From contig NZ_LIYD01000005.1 in the NCBI RefSeq assembly GCF_001278115.1, positions 4,203,936 through 4,267,935 on the forward strand: a DNA stretch of 64,000 nt, given 5' to 3'. Of the stretch, positions 43,061 to 51,697 are shown in pieces; position 1 is the stretch's first letter; every line of letters starts with the position of its first letter. The notes beneath the pieces are model-generated. The model was not told the origin of the DNA. It did no database searches and was given only the letters and a program-made list of their open reading frames with translations. The position numbers were made by a program, and so were the translations under genes. This stretch comes from Flavobacterium akiainvivens (lineage in GTDB: Bacteria; Bacteroidota; Bacteroidia; Flavobacteriales; Flavobacteriaceae).

Positions 43061-43117
43061 AAAGGTATGAGTGGAAACCTAAGTCCCTAAGAACCTAAGC
43101 GCCTCAGCACCTACTTT
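43061..43117. repeat. 8-nt phased inverted repeat, right arm (locus E)
   Basis: On the minus strand from 43112 down: AGGTGCTG, AGGCGCTT, AGGTTCTT, AGGGACTT, AGGTTTCC, then ACTCATACC. It shares first octamer, AGGTTCTT and the inner ACTCATACC with the left arm. It abuts the stop codon of the next gene at 43116. Confidence 0.85.
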
Positions 43118-43655
43118 AATTCCACCTATGGTCATCACTAAAATCCTCAAAGTTGTCGTCGTTAAACATATCAAGGTCTTCGTCGTCATAATCATCGTCA
43201 AATTCGCCATACAGGTCATCTTCCTCGCCATCGGCGCCAAAAGCGTGGTCTGGTGCGTTTGCAGGCATTTCCCCGTGTGCAAAAAGCAGGTCGGGGTAGC
43301 TAACGCCGGTTTCAGGCTCCTCAATAGCGGCAAGCTCTACAAAGAACGTCCACATATTAAGAAAATCATATACGTAAATGATTTTGTTGTCTTCGCGGTT
43401 CAGTATGCTGGTTAGCGGATAATCAGCCATGGTTTTCATTTCGCCCGGGGTATCGCCGGTATCAAACAGCGGAATTTCCTCGCCCTGGGTCCATTCGTCG
43501 TCGCAGGTGTAAAAAGAGCCCGGTTCAAGCCCGTCAAACCCAAAAGCGTTAATTAGTGCATTGTGCAGGTCTTCCAGCGTGTCGTCTTCCAGGATGGCAA
43601 TATCCCTGAAAATGTCTTCCTCGGCATCAAGTATAGCCCTAAATTTATAAACCAT
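43116..43655 (-). CDS. Plasmid pRiA4b ORF-3-like family protein
   Basis: The ATG at 43655 (MVYKFRAILDAEEDIFRDIA) gives 179 residues. The fold motifs LEDLHNALINAFGFDGLEPG and IYVYDFLNMWTFFVELAAI fit the pRiA4b ORF-3 family, named from an Agrobacterium plasmid and common in chromosomes. The tail is extremely acidic (about the last 45 residues, many Asp/Glu). No function is assigned. The label does not imply plasmid origin here. Confidence 0.8.
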   Translation of the reverse strand: MVYKFRAILDAEEDIFRDIAILEDDTLEDLHNALINAFGFDGLEPGSFYTCDDEWTQGEEIPLFDTGDTPGEMKTMADYPLTSILNREDNKIIYVYDFLNMWTFFVELAAIEEPETGVSYPDLLFAHGEMPANAPDHAFGADGEEDDLYGEFDDDYDDEDLDMFNDDNFEDFSDDHRWN

Positions 43656-43734
43656 AAGTAGAGAATTTAATAACCTCAAAGGTAAACCATATTTCTTATT
43701 TGAGCCTTTTGGAATTTTAATAATTTATGCTATA

Positions 43735-43764
43735 AATAAAAAATCCGCAGTTGCCCGCGGATTT
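43735..43764 (-). terminator. ilvE terminator
   Basis: AAATCCGC / GCGGATTT stem with an eight-base loop and a T-rich run on the minus strand, downstream of ilvE. Confidence 0.85.
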
Positions 43765-43802
43765 ATATTTTTCATTATCAGTGTTATATTCAGTTCAAAA
43801 AC

Positions 43803-43834
43803 AATGAACCATAAACTATAAACCATAAACAGTT
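43803..43834. repeat. 7-nt phased word repeat (locus F)
   Basis: AACCATA, AACTATA, AACCATA, AACAGTT in register at 43807-43834, abutting the ilvE stop codon. A related TATAAACCATAA is at the start of the pRiA4b-like gene; no inverted partner seen. Confidence 0.6.
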
Positions 43835-44900
43835 ATATCTTCACCGTCCACCCAAAAGTGTCTTCGGCAAGCTTGTACTGTATGTTAGTCAGTTTATCTT
43901 TAATTTCAAGCGATAGCGGCTTATCCTGCTTAGGCAGCTCATAGTAGGTGTCCTGGTAGCTAAAGCCCACAATAGGGTTAACCACGGCAGCAGTACCGGC
44001 GCCAAACATTTCTTTAAGCGAACCGTCTTTGGCAGCAGCAAGAAGCTCGTCTACCAAAACTGAACGCACCTCTACGTTAATGCCCTCGCGTTTGGCAAGG
44101 TCAATAATACTCTTGCGGGTAACACCGTCTAATATCCTTTCGCTGGTAGGGGCGGTGTACAGTGTATCGTTAATACGGAAAAACACATTCATAGTACCGG
44201 CTTCTTCAAGCTTGGTGTGTGTGGCATCGTCTGTCCATATAACCTGCTGGTAGCCTTGTTGGTTGGCCAGGCGGGTAGGGTAAAACTGCGCACTGTAGTT
44301 ACCGGCAGCCTTTGCAGCACCAATACCGCCATTTGCAGCACGGCTAAAGTGTTCGGCAATAAGTACCTTAACCTCGCCGGTGTAGTAAGACTTGGCCGGG
44401 CTAAGTATAATCATAAAGCGGTACTGTGCACTTGGTGCGGCAATAACGCCGTGGCCTGTGGCAATCATAAACGGGCGCAGGTAAAGCGAGTTGCCCTTGC
44501 CTTTGCGCACCCATTCTTTATCAATGTTAATCAGCTGCTTAAGGCCTTCCATAAATACCTCTTCGGGCACTTCGGGCATGGCAAGGCGTGTGGCCGATTT
44601 ATTAAAGCGTATAAAGTTTTCATCCGGGCGGAAAAGCCAGATGTCATCCTGCTCATCTTTATAGGCTTTCATGCCTTCAAAAATGGCCTGCCCATAGTGG
44701 AAAACCCTCGACGAAGGATCCATTTCTATTGGGGCATAAGGGCAAATAACCGGTGTGCCCCATTCGCCGTCTTTATAATCGCAATACAGCATATGGTCAG
44801 TGAAAATATTACCAAAGGCAAGGTTTTCAAAATCAACATTTGCTATTTTCGATTCGGCGGCCTTTTTTATATCAAAGGCTTGTGTTTTGTTTTCACTCAT
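43833..44900 (-). CDS. ilvE: Branched-chain amino acid aminotransferase
   Basis: 355 residues, class IV PLP aminotransferase of the longer (BCAT type II) form. Signatures: FHYGQAIFEGMKAYKDEQDD, LYLRPFMIATG and the PLP Lys in AAGNYSAQFYPT preceded by GGIGAAKAAG. It makes Leu, Ile and Val from their keto acids. A TAAATTTG element (minus strand, 44938-44945) is about 38 bp before the start. The gene is divergent from the DUF4920 gene. Confidence 0.94.
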   Translation of the reverse strand: MSENKTQAFDIKKAAESKIANVDFENLAFGNIFTDHMLYCDYKDGEWGTPVICPYAPIEMDPSSRVFHYGQAIFEGMKAYKDEQDDIWLFRPDENFIRFNKSATRLAMPEVPEEVFMEGLKQLINIDKEWVRKGKGNSLYLRPFMIATGHGVIAAPSAQYRFMIILSPAKSYYTGEVKVLIAEHFSRAANGGIGAAKAAGNYSAQFYPTRLANQQGYQQVIWTDDATHTKLEEAGTMNVFFRINDTLYTAPTSERILDGVTRKSIIDLAKREGINVEVRSVLVDELLAAAKDGSLKEMFGAGTAAVVNPIVGFSYQDTYYELPKQDKPLSLEIKDKLTNIQYKLAEDTFGWTVKI

Positions 44901-45039
44901 CAGGGTTGCAACGGTTTAAAAAGTTAGTTGTGTTTAGCAAATTTAACCAAAAAAAAATCGGCAGGGGGTTTTTAGCGGTAAAAAGTGCCCTTTAAAAATT
45001 TAAGATACTGAAATAAAGTATCATAAAACCCGTTGTTGC

Positions 45040-45071
45040 GTTGCGTTAAATAAAGTTTCTGCATAAATTTG
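45040..45071 (+). promoter_or_regulatory. Promoter of the DUF4920-mnmD run
   Basis: GTTGC (-33), 19-nt spacer, TAAATTTG at 45064-45071, 27 bp before the start codon. A small dyad GATACT / AGTATC lies upstream at 45004-45022. Confidence 0.65.
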
Positions 45072-45098
45072 TCACATATAATTTAATTTTCGTTACAA

Positions 45099-45752
45099 AT
45101 GAAAAAATCAATCATACTCTGCGCAGCGCTCCTCGCCCTGGCTTCATGCAAAAAAAATGAGACCGAAGTTAAAAGTGAAGAAACCGTAATTGAAGGACCT
45201 AAAGATACGGCACATATTGACAGCGATACGGTTTCGCATACAAAGGCTGAGCCTTTAGAACCACAACCCGAGGCTCCTGCCACTGAAGAGAAAAAAGCAG
45301 AAAAAGCTGAGGTAATAAAAGCAAATGAACCGGTTAAGGTTGCCCAGGTAGATTACGCTTCTTTTGGCGATAAGATTTCTGCTGAAAAAGCCCTTACCAA
45401 GGAGCAGATGCTTAAAAGATACAACAATCTTAAATCAGGCGATACTATAAACGTAAAGTTTACTACACATATTAATGATGTGTGCAAAAAGAAAGGCTGC
45501 TGGATGAGCCTGGAGCTGCCTGATGGTAAAGAGTCTTTTGTTAAGTTTAAAGACTATGCATTCTTCGTGCCGCTTAATGCCGCAGGCCAGGATGCTGTGG
45601 TAAGCGGTAAGGCGTTTGTGAGCGAAATTAGCGTGTCGCAGCTTAGGCACTATGCCAAAGACGGTGGCAAGAGCGAAGAAGAAATTGCAAAAATTACCAA
45701 ACCCGAGGTTACGTACGGCTTTCTTGCCGATGGTGTTTTGATTAGCAAATAA
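45099..45752 (+). CDS. DUF4920 lipoprotein
   Basis: 217 residues with lipoprotein signal (MKKSIILCAALLALASC, Cys at about 17), a charged low-complexity linker (about 20-85) and a globular C-terminal domain with INDVCKKKGCWMSLELPDGK, the DUF4920 hallmark including two Cys. The domain has an OB-like fold in my recollection; function is unknown, though the Cys pair suggests metal or redox chemistry. The stop and next start are adjacent (TAAATG). Confidence 0.85.
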   Translation: MKKSIILCAALLALASCKKNETEVKSEETVIEGPKDTAHIDSDTVSHTKAEPLEPQPEAPATEEKKAEKAEVIKANEPVKVAQVDYASFGDKISAEKALTKEQMLKRYNNLKSGDTINVKFTTHINDVCKKKGCWMSLELPDGKESFVKFKDYAFFVPLNAAGQDAVVSGKAFVSEISVSQLRHYAKDGGKSEEEIAKITKPEVTYGFLADGVLISK

Positions 45753-46232
45753 ATGAGGAAACTGTGTATAGCTGCAATTGCGGCGCTTTTTGTGCTGGCT
45801 TCGTGTAAAAAGGAAGCACAGCAGCCTGTTGTAAAAACGGATTCGGTTGCAAAAGACAGCGTTGCTGCCTGCAAGGCAAATGCCGATAAAAAGGAGTTTG
45901 TTATGTATGAAATGAGCGAGCTGGCTTCGCTTATGGAACAAATGTATGCCGAAAACCTGCAATTGAAAGACCGTATTACAAAAGGCCGGCCGGTGGGGGA
46001 GTTCCCCAAGCATATTGTCAAGATACATTCTGCCGCCATGACCGACCCCAGTGAGAACGATGCGTTTTTTAAGGAGCAGGCAGCCAGATTTATTGCAGCA
46101 CAGGAACAGATTTATAAAGACCCGGCCAATGCCCAAAAGCATTTTAACGATGGCGTTACTGCCTGTATAAAATGCCACGAGGGCAAGTGCGAAGGGCCTA
46201 TACCGCGTATAAAGAAACTGTATATTAAGTAG
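45753..46232 (+). CDS. Cytochrome c-like lipoprotein
   Basis: 159 residues with lipoprotein signal (MRKLCIAAIAALFVLASC) and a C-terminal haem-binding CxxCH as ACIKCHEGKCEGPIPRIKKL. A four-helix layout with CxxCH near the C-terminus suggests a class II (cytochrome c'-like) haem protein facing the periplasm. Redox partner unknown. It is translationally linked to DUF4920 upstream and overlaps mnmD by one base. Confidence 0.82.
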   Translation: MRKLCIAAIAALFVLASCKKEAQQPVVKTDSVAKDSVAACKANADKKEFVMYEMSELASLMEQMYAENLQLKDRITKGRPVGEFPKHIVKIHSAAMTDPSENDAFFKEQAARFIAAQEQIYKDPANAQKHFNDGVTACIKCHEGKCEGPIPRIKKLYIK

Positions 46233-46891
46233 TGAAAAGGGAAATCATAAAGACAGAAGATGGTTCTGTAACTATTTTTTTGCCCGAAATGAATGAAACC
46301 TACCATTCTAAATTCGGGGCGGTACAGGAGGCATATCATGTATTTATTAAAAATGGCCTTGAGCTTACCGGGGGTAATCCTGTATCTATATTAGAAATAG
46401 GTTTTGGCACCGGGCTCAACGCGTTTATTACCTTTCTTGAATCGCAAAAAAACAACCAACAAATTTACTATACCGGGGTAGAGGCATACCCTGTTTCCCC
46501 CAAAGAAGTGGCCTTAATGAACTATGCTGCTGTGCTCAGCCCGCAACACCAGGAGGTTTTTACGCAAATGCACGCTGCAAACTGGGGCGAAGATGTTAAA
46601 CTTGCCCCCAATTTTGTGTTAAACAAGCAGCAGCTGCGCTTTGAGGATATTACATTTGCCAACAAGTACGACCTGATTTACTTTGATGCTTTTGGCTACC
46701 CGTCTCAACCTGATTTATGGAGTGAAGAAATTTTTGCCAAAATGTATACTGCACTAAGGCAAAATGGCGTTCTTGTTACATATGCATGCCGCACCGTGAT
46801 TAAAAAAGCCATGCAGGCAGCCGGTTTTACAACCCAAAAACTGCCCGGCCCACCCGGTAAGCGCGAAATGCTGCGTGCGTATAAAAATTAA
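46232..46891 (+). CDS. mnmD: tRNA (5-methylaminomethyl-2-thiouridine)(34)-methyltransferase MnmD
   Basis: 219 residues with a GTG start that overlaps the preceding stop. SAM-binding EIGFGTGLNAF, the DUF752 signature YFDAFGYPSQPDLWSEEIF and the C-terminal LPGPPGKREMLRA. It is the stand-alone methyltransferase half of MnmC and completes mnm5s2U at tRNA position 34. mnmA, which adds the 2-thio group at the same base, is 11 kb away in this window. Confidence 0.92.
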   Translation: MKREIIKTEDGSVTIFLPEMNETYHSKFGAVQEAYHVFIKNGLELTGGNPVSILEIGFGTGLNAFITFLESQKNNQQIYYTGVEAYPVSPKEVALMNYAAVLSPQHQEVFTQMHAANWGEDVKLAPNFVLNKQQLRFEDITFANKYDLIYFDAFGYPSQPDLWSEEIFAKMYTALRQNGVLVTYACRTVIKKAMQAAGFTTQKLPGPPGKREMLRAYKN

Positions 46892-46921
46892 ATATTTATT
46901 AATAAAATACGGTTATAAAAA

Positions 46922-46952
46922 TTTAACACGCTAAAAATTGCGAATATTTTTG
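46922..46952 (+). promoter_or_regulatory. Promoter of the 65-aa gene
   Basis: TTTA (46922-46925), 19-nt spacer, TATTTTTG (46945-46952). Confidence 0.6.
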
Positions 46953-46991
46953 TGGGAAATAAAATTTTTTCCATAATTTTGTCGAAACGTT

Positions 46992-47023
46992 CTTACCACC
47001 TTATAACCTTAAAACCTCATTTA
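46992..47023. repeat. 8-nt phased word repeat (locus G)
   Basis: CTTACCAC, CTTATAAC, CTTAAAAC, CTCATTTA in register, within the leader of the 65-aa gene. No inverted partner seen. Confidence 0.65.
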
Positions 47024-47029
47024 ATTACC

Positions 47030-47227
47030 ATGCCGACATCTATGTTTGGTTATACAAAAAAAGTGCTGGAAAACGTAAGTTTTGACCCAAAGCTTTTTTG
47101 TAAAGAAGTTGAAAAGGCGCTAAAAGTACTTTTGCCTTATGATGCAGAACAGCTTGTTAAATGGCTGTACAAATTTACACAATCAAAACCTGAGCTTCAG
47201 GCATGCCTGGCTTACGTAGAAAGATAA
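47030..47227 (+). CDS. Small conserved hypothetical protein
   Basis: 65 residues from the ATG at 47030 (MPTSMFGYTKKVLENVSFDP); an ATG at 47042 is also possible. It is soluble and helical with many Lys. I recall similar short proteins in Flavobacteriaceae but know no function. It has its own promoter-like element and a terminator, so it is an independent unit. Confidence 0.75.
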   Translation: MPTSMFGYTKKVLENVSFDPKLFCKEVEKALKVLLPYDAEQLVKWLYKFTQSKPELQACLAYVER

Positions 47228-47240
47228 ACGATTAAACAAT

Positions 47241-47265
47241 GGCTCTCCAAAACGGGGAGCTTTTT
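47241..47265 (+). terminator. Terminator after the 65-aa gene
   Basis: GCTCTCC / GGGGAGC stem, loop AAAAC, five T. Confidence 0.88.
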
Positions 47266-47384
47266 GTTTTTATGGCCCTTGCTGTTAAAACTGTGGTAAA
47301 ACGCGGTTACTGCCACATTCTTTAGGCTTTTATTAAGCTATTATTTCATACTTTTCGCCCGTAAAACACAAACGTAACACCGCA

Positions 47385-49283
47385 ATGGCTCTACATTTCA
47401 GGCTGCTCCTCCTGTTGGCTTTTTTTGCCATTGCCCCCCTGCACGCGCAGGATACCCTTACCAATAAAAACCAGCCGCCTAAAATAGAAAGCCCTAAAGT
47501 GCCCGATTCGGTTAAGGTGCGGCACGACCAGATGTATAAAAAGCTGGAAAACTACAGCAAACGCCGCGGGTTTACCAAGTTTTTACACAAGCTTATCTTT
47601 AGGCCCGTAAAGGAAAAAGACCCTGTAAAGGCCCGTAAGGAAATTGAGAGCAAAGCGCCCGAAATGCTTACCACATACAAAAACTACCAGGGCAGGCCGG
47701 TGCGGAAGATTATTATTGAAACCCTCGACCCGTTTGGCTATTCGGTTACAGATGCCAGCCGCAAGCCCGATACCTGGATACACAAAACCGGTAACGCCAT
47801 ACACCTTAAAACCAAGCAGTTTACCATTCGCAATCTGTTGCTTTTTGAACAGGGCGAACCACTCGATTCGCTTTTAGTGCTCGATAGCGAACGTTTAATA
47901 CGTACGCAGCGCTATGTGCGCCGTGTTAACATACAGCCGCGTGATGTGTCTACAAGCCGCGATTCGGTTGATATTTACATACGTGTGCTCGATTCCTGGA
48001 GCCTTATACCCAATGGTTCGGCGTCAAGCTCGGGCACCTCTATACGGTTAACCGAACGTAACTTTTTTGGCCTGGGTCACCAGTTTGAAAATGATTTTGA
48101 CAAGCGTTTCCGCACCGGCGAAACCAGCTACCTGGCGCGCTACACCGTGCCCAATATTTTAAACAGCTACATAAACGGCACGGTAACCTACCAGATTTGG
48201 AATTCTGATAACTCCTTAAAAAGCGTGGGGCTTGAGCGCCAGTTTTTCTCAGCCTATACCCGGTGGGCAGGTGGTGCTTATTATGAGTCGCGGTTTGTGC
48301 GCGATACCCTGCCCAATGCCCAACAGCAGTGGAACTGGCAAAACTTTAAAAGCCAGGCGCAGGATTTTTGGGGTGGCTATGCCTTTAAAATTTATGAGGG
48401 CAATACCGAAGCCGAACGTACCACAAGGCTGGTTACCACAGCGCGCTATTTTAAACGCGCCTATACCGAAGTGCCTACATTTGAGTATGACTCCATTGGC
48501 TTTTACAGCAACGAGCATTTTTATATGGCCAGTGTGGGTTTAACCTCCCGAAAGTTCGTGCAGGATAAATTTCTTTTTAACTATGATATTGTAGAAGATA
48601 TACCCATAGGTAAGGTATATTCCGTCACGGCGGGGGTGCAGAGTAAAAACAACCAGAACCGGCTTTACCTGGGGGCGCGGTATGCTTTTGGTAACTATTA
48701 TAAATGGGGCTACCTGAGTGCTAATTTACAGGTGGGCAGCTTTTATTATGGCGACCTCACGCAGCAAACCACCCTGCGGTTTGAAGGGCTTTACTTTACC
48801 AATATTAAAAATATGGGCGAGTGGCGTTACCGCCTTTTTGCCAACCCCGTTATTGTTATGGGCGATAACCGTATGCCTATTTATACCGACCAGCTTAACC
48901 TTAACGGAGATAAGGGCATACCCGGTTTTGACAGCCGTACCCTTGTGGGAACTAAAAAAGCGGTGATAAACCTGCAGGCGCAAACCTACAGCCCGTGGAA
49001 TGTGCTGGGCTTTAGGGTAAACCCGTTTGTAAATTTTACGGCAGGGGTAATAGGCGATGAGCAAAACAAGCTGTACAACAGCCGCCTGTATACAAAATTT
49101 GGGCTTGGGGTATTGTTGTATAACGACTACCTTATATTTAACAGCTTCCAGCTGTCGTTTGCGTTTTATCCCACAATACCCGATCATGGCGATAATTTAT
49201 TCCGTACTAATACCATACAGAATAACGATTTTATACTGCCTGATTTCCAGGTGGGCAAGCCCGATGTGGTGCCGTATGATTAA
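47385..49283 (+). CDS. Omp85/BamA-like outer membrane protein
   Basis: 632 residues with a signal peptide (ending PLHAQ). A helical linker (about 35-100) precedes one POTRA-like domain (VRKIIIETLDPFGYSV to VRRVNIQPRDV, about 100-200). The rest is a 16-strand-type barrel rich in alternating aromatic residues (LTERNFFGLGHQFENDF). It resembles BamA/TamA family members but has fewer POTRA domains than BamA. Role: membrane protein or lipid handling at the outer membrane; not determined. A TACTTTTCG element is about 30 bp upstream. It is convergent with the DUF58 gene, with no gap. Confidence 0.8.
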   Translation: MALHFRLLLLLAFFAIAPLHAQDTLTNKNQPPKIESPKVPDSVKVRHDQMYKKLENYSKRRGFTKFLHKLIFRPVKEKDPVKARKEIESKAPEMLTTYKNYQGRPVRKIIIETLDPFGYSVTDASRKPDTWIHKTGNAIHLKTKQFTIRNLLLFEQGEPLDSLLVLDSERLIRTQRYVRRVNIQPRDVSTSRDSVDIYIRVLDSWSLIPNGSASSSGTSIRLTERNFFGLGHQFENDFDKRFRTGETSYLARYTVPNILNSYINGTVTYQIWNSDNSLKSVGLERQFFSAYTRWAGGAYYESRFVRDTLPNAQQQWNWQNFKSQAQDFWGGYAFKIYEGNTEAERTTRLVTTARYFKRAYTEVPTFEYDSIGFYSNEHFYMASVGLTSRKFVQDKFLFNYDIVEDIPIGKVYSVTAGVQSKNNQNRLYLGARYAFGNYYKWGYLSANLQVGSFYYGDLTQQTTLRFEGLYFTNIKNMGEWRYRLFANPVIVMGDNRMPIYTDQLNLNGDKGIPGFDSRTLVGTKKAVINLQAQTYSPWNVLGFRVNPFVNFTAGVIGDEQNKLYNSRLYTKFGLGVLLYNDYLIFNSFQLSFAFYPTIPDHGDNLFRTNTIQNNDFILPDFQVGKPDVVPYD

Positions 49284-50612
49284 CTACAGTATGCCGCGTG
49301 CCTTTATTTCAAGGTATTTGTTAATGGTATCAAGCGTAAGGTGCTCCGGCTTGGTAAGCACCGAGTGTATGCCGTATTTCTTCAGCTCCTGAACAATAAG
49401 CCTTTTTTCAAACGCAAACTTCTCGGCAATAACCTGGTCATAAATTTCCTGTACGCTGTTTGCCTTTTTATGGATAAGGGTATCAAGCTCTGTATTCTCA
49501 AAAAAGATAACAACCAGCAGGTGGCTTTTGGCTATGCCTTTCAGATAGGGCAGCTGGCGCTTAAGCCCGTCCATGGTTTCAAAATTGGTATACAGCAGTA
49601 TGAGGCTGCGGTGGGTAATGTTACGCTTAATATCGGCATACAGGCGGCCGTAGTCGGTTTCAAAAAAGTCGGTTTTAATGTTATACAGGGTTTCCTGTAT
49701 TTTTTGCATCTGCCCGCTGCGCCTGTCGGCAGCCACACGGTTTTCAACACGCCTTGAAAAAGCAAACATACCGGCCTTGTCGTTCTTTTTAATAATGGTA
49801 TTGGCCAGTACAAGGGTGGCGTTAATAGCATAATCCAGCAGGCTAAGCCCGTTAAAAGGCATTTTCATAACACGGCCTTTGTCTATAGCCATGTATACGT
49901 TTTGCGAACGCTCATCCTGAAACTGGTTTACCATAAGCTGGTTTTTCTTGGCAGTAGCCTTCCAGTTAATGGTGCGGATGTCATCTCCCGAAACATATTC
50001 CTTAATCTGCTCAAACTCCATGGTGTGGCCTATGCGCCTTATTTTTTTGATGCCATATTCAAAAAGGCGGTTGCTAAAGGCCATAAGGTCATACTTGCGC
50101 ATTTGTATGTAAGACGGGTATACGGGCATCATCTGGCCTTCGCCAAAGATAAACCTGCGGCTTACCAAACGAAGGGGAGAGCTTACATATACATTAAGCC
50201 TGCCAAAGAAATATTCGCCACGCTCAAACGGGCGCAGTACATATTCAAAAGCGGTGTTGCCTGCCGGTGTAATGGTGCGCTTTACCTTAAAATTACGCTC
50301 CTGGAACTGAAACGGCAGCTCATCTATAACTGTAACCGTTACCGGGAAGCCATAGCCGCTTTCAAGGCGGATTGTTATGGGGTTTTCATCACCATTGCTA
50401 AGCTTTTCCGGTGCCTGGCGCGAACCTGCAAAACGCTGGTTGGTGGCAAACAGCAATATAAAGTCTATGGCTGTAAGCCCCAAAAACAGGTAAAACACCA
50501 GCCATACCGCATTGTGTATGGGCAAAATATAAGACAGGGCAAACAGCACCAGTATGCCTAAAAAAATATACCAGGTAAGGTTGTTAATGTATATGCGTTG
50601 CAGCCACTTCAT
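49284..50612 (-). CDS. DUF58 domain protein
   Basis: 442 residues: two membrane helices at the N-terminus (about 12-55), then a beta-rich part and the DUF58 signature FEQIKEYVSGDDIRTINWKA, followed by a vWA-like domain (VYMAIDKGRVM). DUF58 proteins are partners of MoxR AAA+ ATPases, and the MoxR gene is directly upstream with a one-base overlap. Confidence 0.9.
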   Translation of the reverse strand: MKWLQRIYINNLTWYIFLGILVLFALSYILPIHNAVWLVFYLFLGLTAIDFILLFATNQRFAGSRQAPEKLSNGDENPITIRLESGYGFPVTVTVIDELPFQFQERNFKVKRTITPAGNTAFEYVLRPFERGEYFFGRLNVYVSSPLRLVSRRFIFGEGQMMPVYPSYIQMRKYDLMAFSNRLFEYGIKKIRRIGHTMEFEQIKEYVSGDDIRTINWKATAKKNQLMVNQFQDERSQNVYMAIDKGRVMKMPFNGLSLLDYAINATLVLANTIIKKNDKAGMFAFSRRVENRVAADRRSGQMQKIQETLYNIKTDFFETDYGRLYADIKRNITHRSLILLYTNFETMDGLKRQLPYLKGIAKSHLLVVIFFENTELDTLIHKKANSVQEIYDQVIAEKFAFEKRLIVQELKKYGIHSVLTKPEHLTLDTINKYLEIKARGIL

Positions 50613-51697
50613 TAGCGGGGTATTTCAACAGTATCTATAATCTGCCTTATAATCTGTTCGCTGGTAAGGCCTTCCATTTCGCGCTCAGGCGCTACCATAA
50701 CACGGTGTTGCAGTACCGGTATGGCGGCATCTTTAATATCATCGGGCGTTACAAAGTCGCGGCCCCTTATGGCAGCATAGCCTTTGGCAGCATTAAGTAT
50801 GGCAATAGATGCCCTTGGCGAAGCGCCCAGGTACAAAAATGCATTGCCGCGTGTGCCGGTAACCACCTTGGCTATATATTCAATAAGTTGTGGCTCTATA
50901 ACAATTTGTTTTACAATGCCCTGGTATTTTACAATATCGGCCTGGCTAAGCACCTGTGCAATATTCTCCAGCTTGCTGCGGTCCTGCAGGGCATTTTCGC
51001 GTTGCAGTATGGCAATCTCCTCCTCAAGCTTAGGATAGTCTATCGTGATTTTAAACAGGAAACGGTCAAGCTGTGCCTCGGGCAGGCGGTAGGTACCTTC
51101 CTGCTCAATAGGGTTTTGTGTGGCAATAACCAAAAACGGCGCTTCAAGCGGGTAGGTAGTGCCTTCCACAGTTATCTGGCGCTCTTCCATTACTTCAAAA
51201 AGGGCGGCCTGGGTTTTGGCAGGGGCACGGTTAATTTCGTCTATCAGTACAAAGTTTGCAAACACAGGGCCTTTCTTAAAGGTAAACTGCGATTTAGACA
51301 GGTCGAATACCGATGTACCCAATATATCACTCGGCATAAGGTCTGGCGTAAACTGTATACGGCTAAAATCAAGCGTAAGGGTTTTGCTCAGCAGTTTTGC
51401 TGTAACGGTTTTAGCTACTCCCGGTACACCCTCAAGCAGCACGTGGCCGTTTGCCAGTATGGCTACCAGCAGCTGGTCTATCATTTTGTGCTGGCCTACA
51501 ATAACCGAGCTTATTTCCTGCTTTACGGCCTCTATGCTGGTGCGCAGCGCACCCAGGTCAAGCCTTGAACCAAAGTTAAGGCTGCCTGCTGTTATATCTG
51601 TTTCAGGGGCAGCAGGGGCAGGGGTTTGTGTTTCGTTATTTTCAATTATGTTGTTGCCCTCTTCAGGGTTGCCGTTCAGGTTTTCGTTTTCTGTCAT
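50612..51697 (-). CDS. MoxR family AAA+ ATPase
   Basis: 361 residues: Walker A LEGVPGVAKTVTAKLL, Walker B VLIDEINRAPAKTQAALFEV, sensor ATQNPIEQEGTYRLPEAQLD. MoxR proteins act as chaperones that mature metal or cofactor complexes or remodel envelope proteins. An N-terminal acidic, proline-rich extension of about 45 residues precedes the core. It overlaps the DUF4350 gene by 4 bp. Confidence 0.94.
   Translation of the reverse strand: MTENENLNGNPEEGNNIIENNETQTPAPAAPETDITAGSLNFGSRLDLGALRTSIEAVKQEISSVIVGQHKMIDQLLVAILANGHVLLEGVPGVAKTVTAKLLSKTLTLDFSRIQFTPDLMPSDILGTSVFDLSKSQFTFKKGPVFANFVLIDEINRAPAKTQAALFEVMEERQITVEGTTYPLEAPFLVIATQNPIEQEGTYRLPEAQLDRFLFKITIDYPKLEEEIAILQRENALQDRSKLENIAQVLSQADIVKYQGIVKQIVIEPQLIEYIAKVVTGTRGNAFLYLGASPRASIAILNAAKGYAAIRGRDFVTPDDIKDAAIPVLQHRVMVAPEREMEGLTSEQIIRQIIDTVEIPR

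Noticed and set aside
43116..43655. pRiA4b-like gene as a sign of plasmid integration
   Set aside because: The family is widely chromosomal and the neighbours are housekeeping genes.
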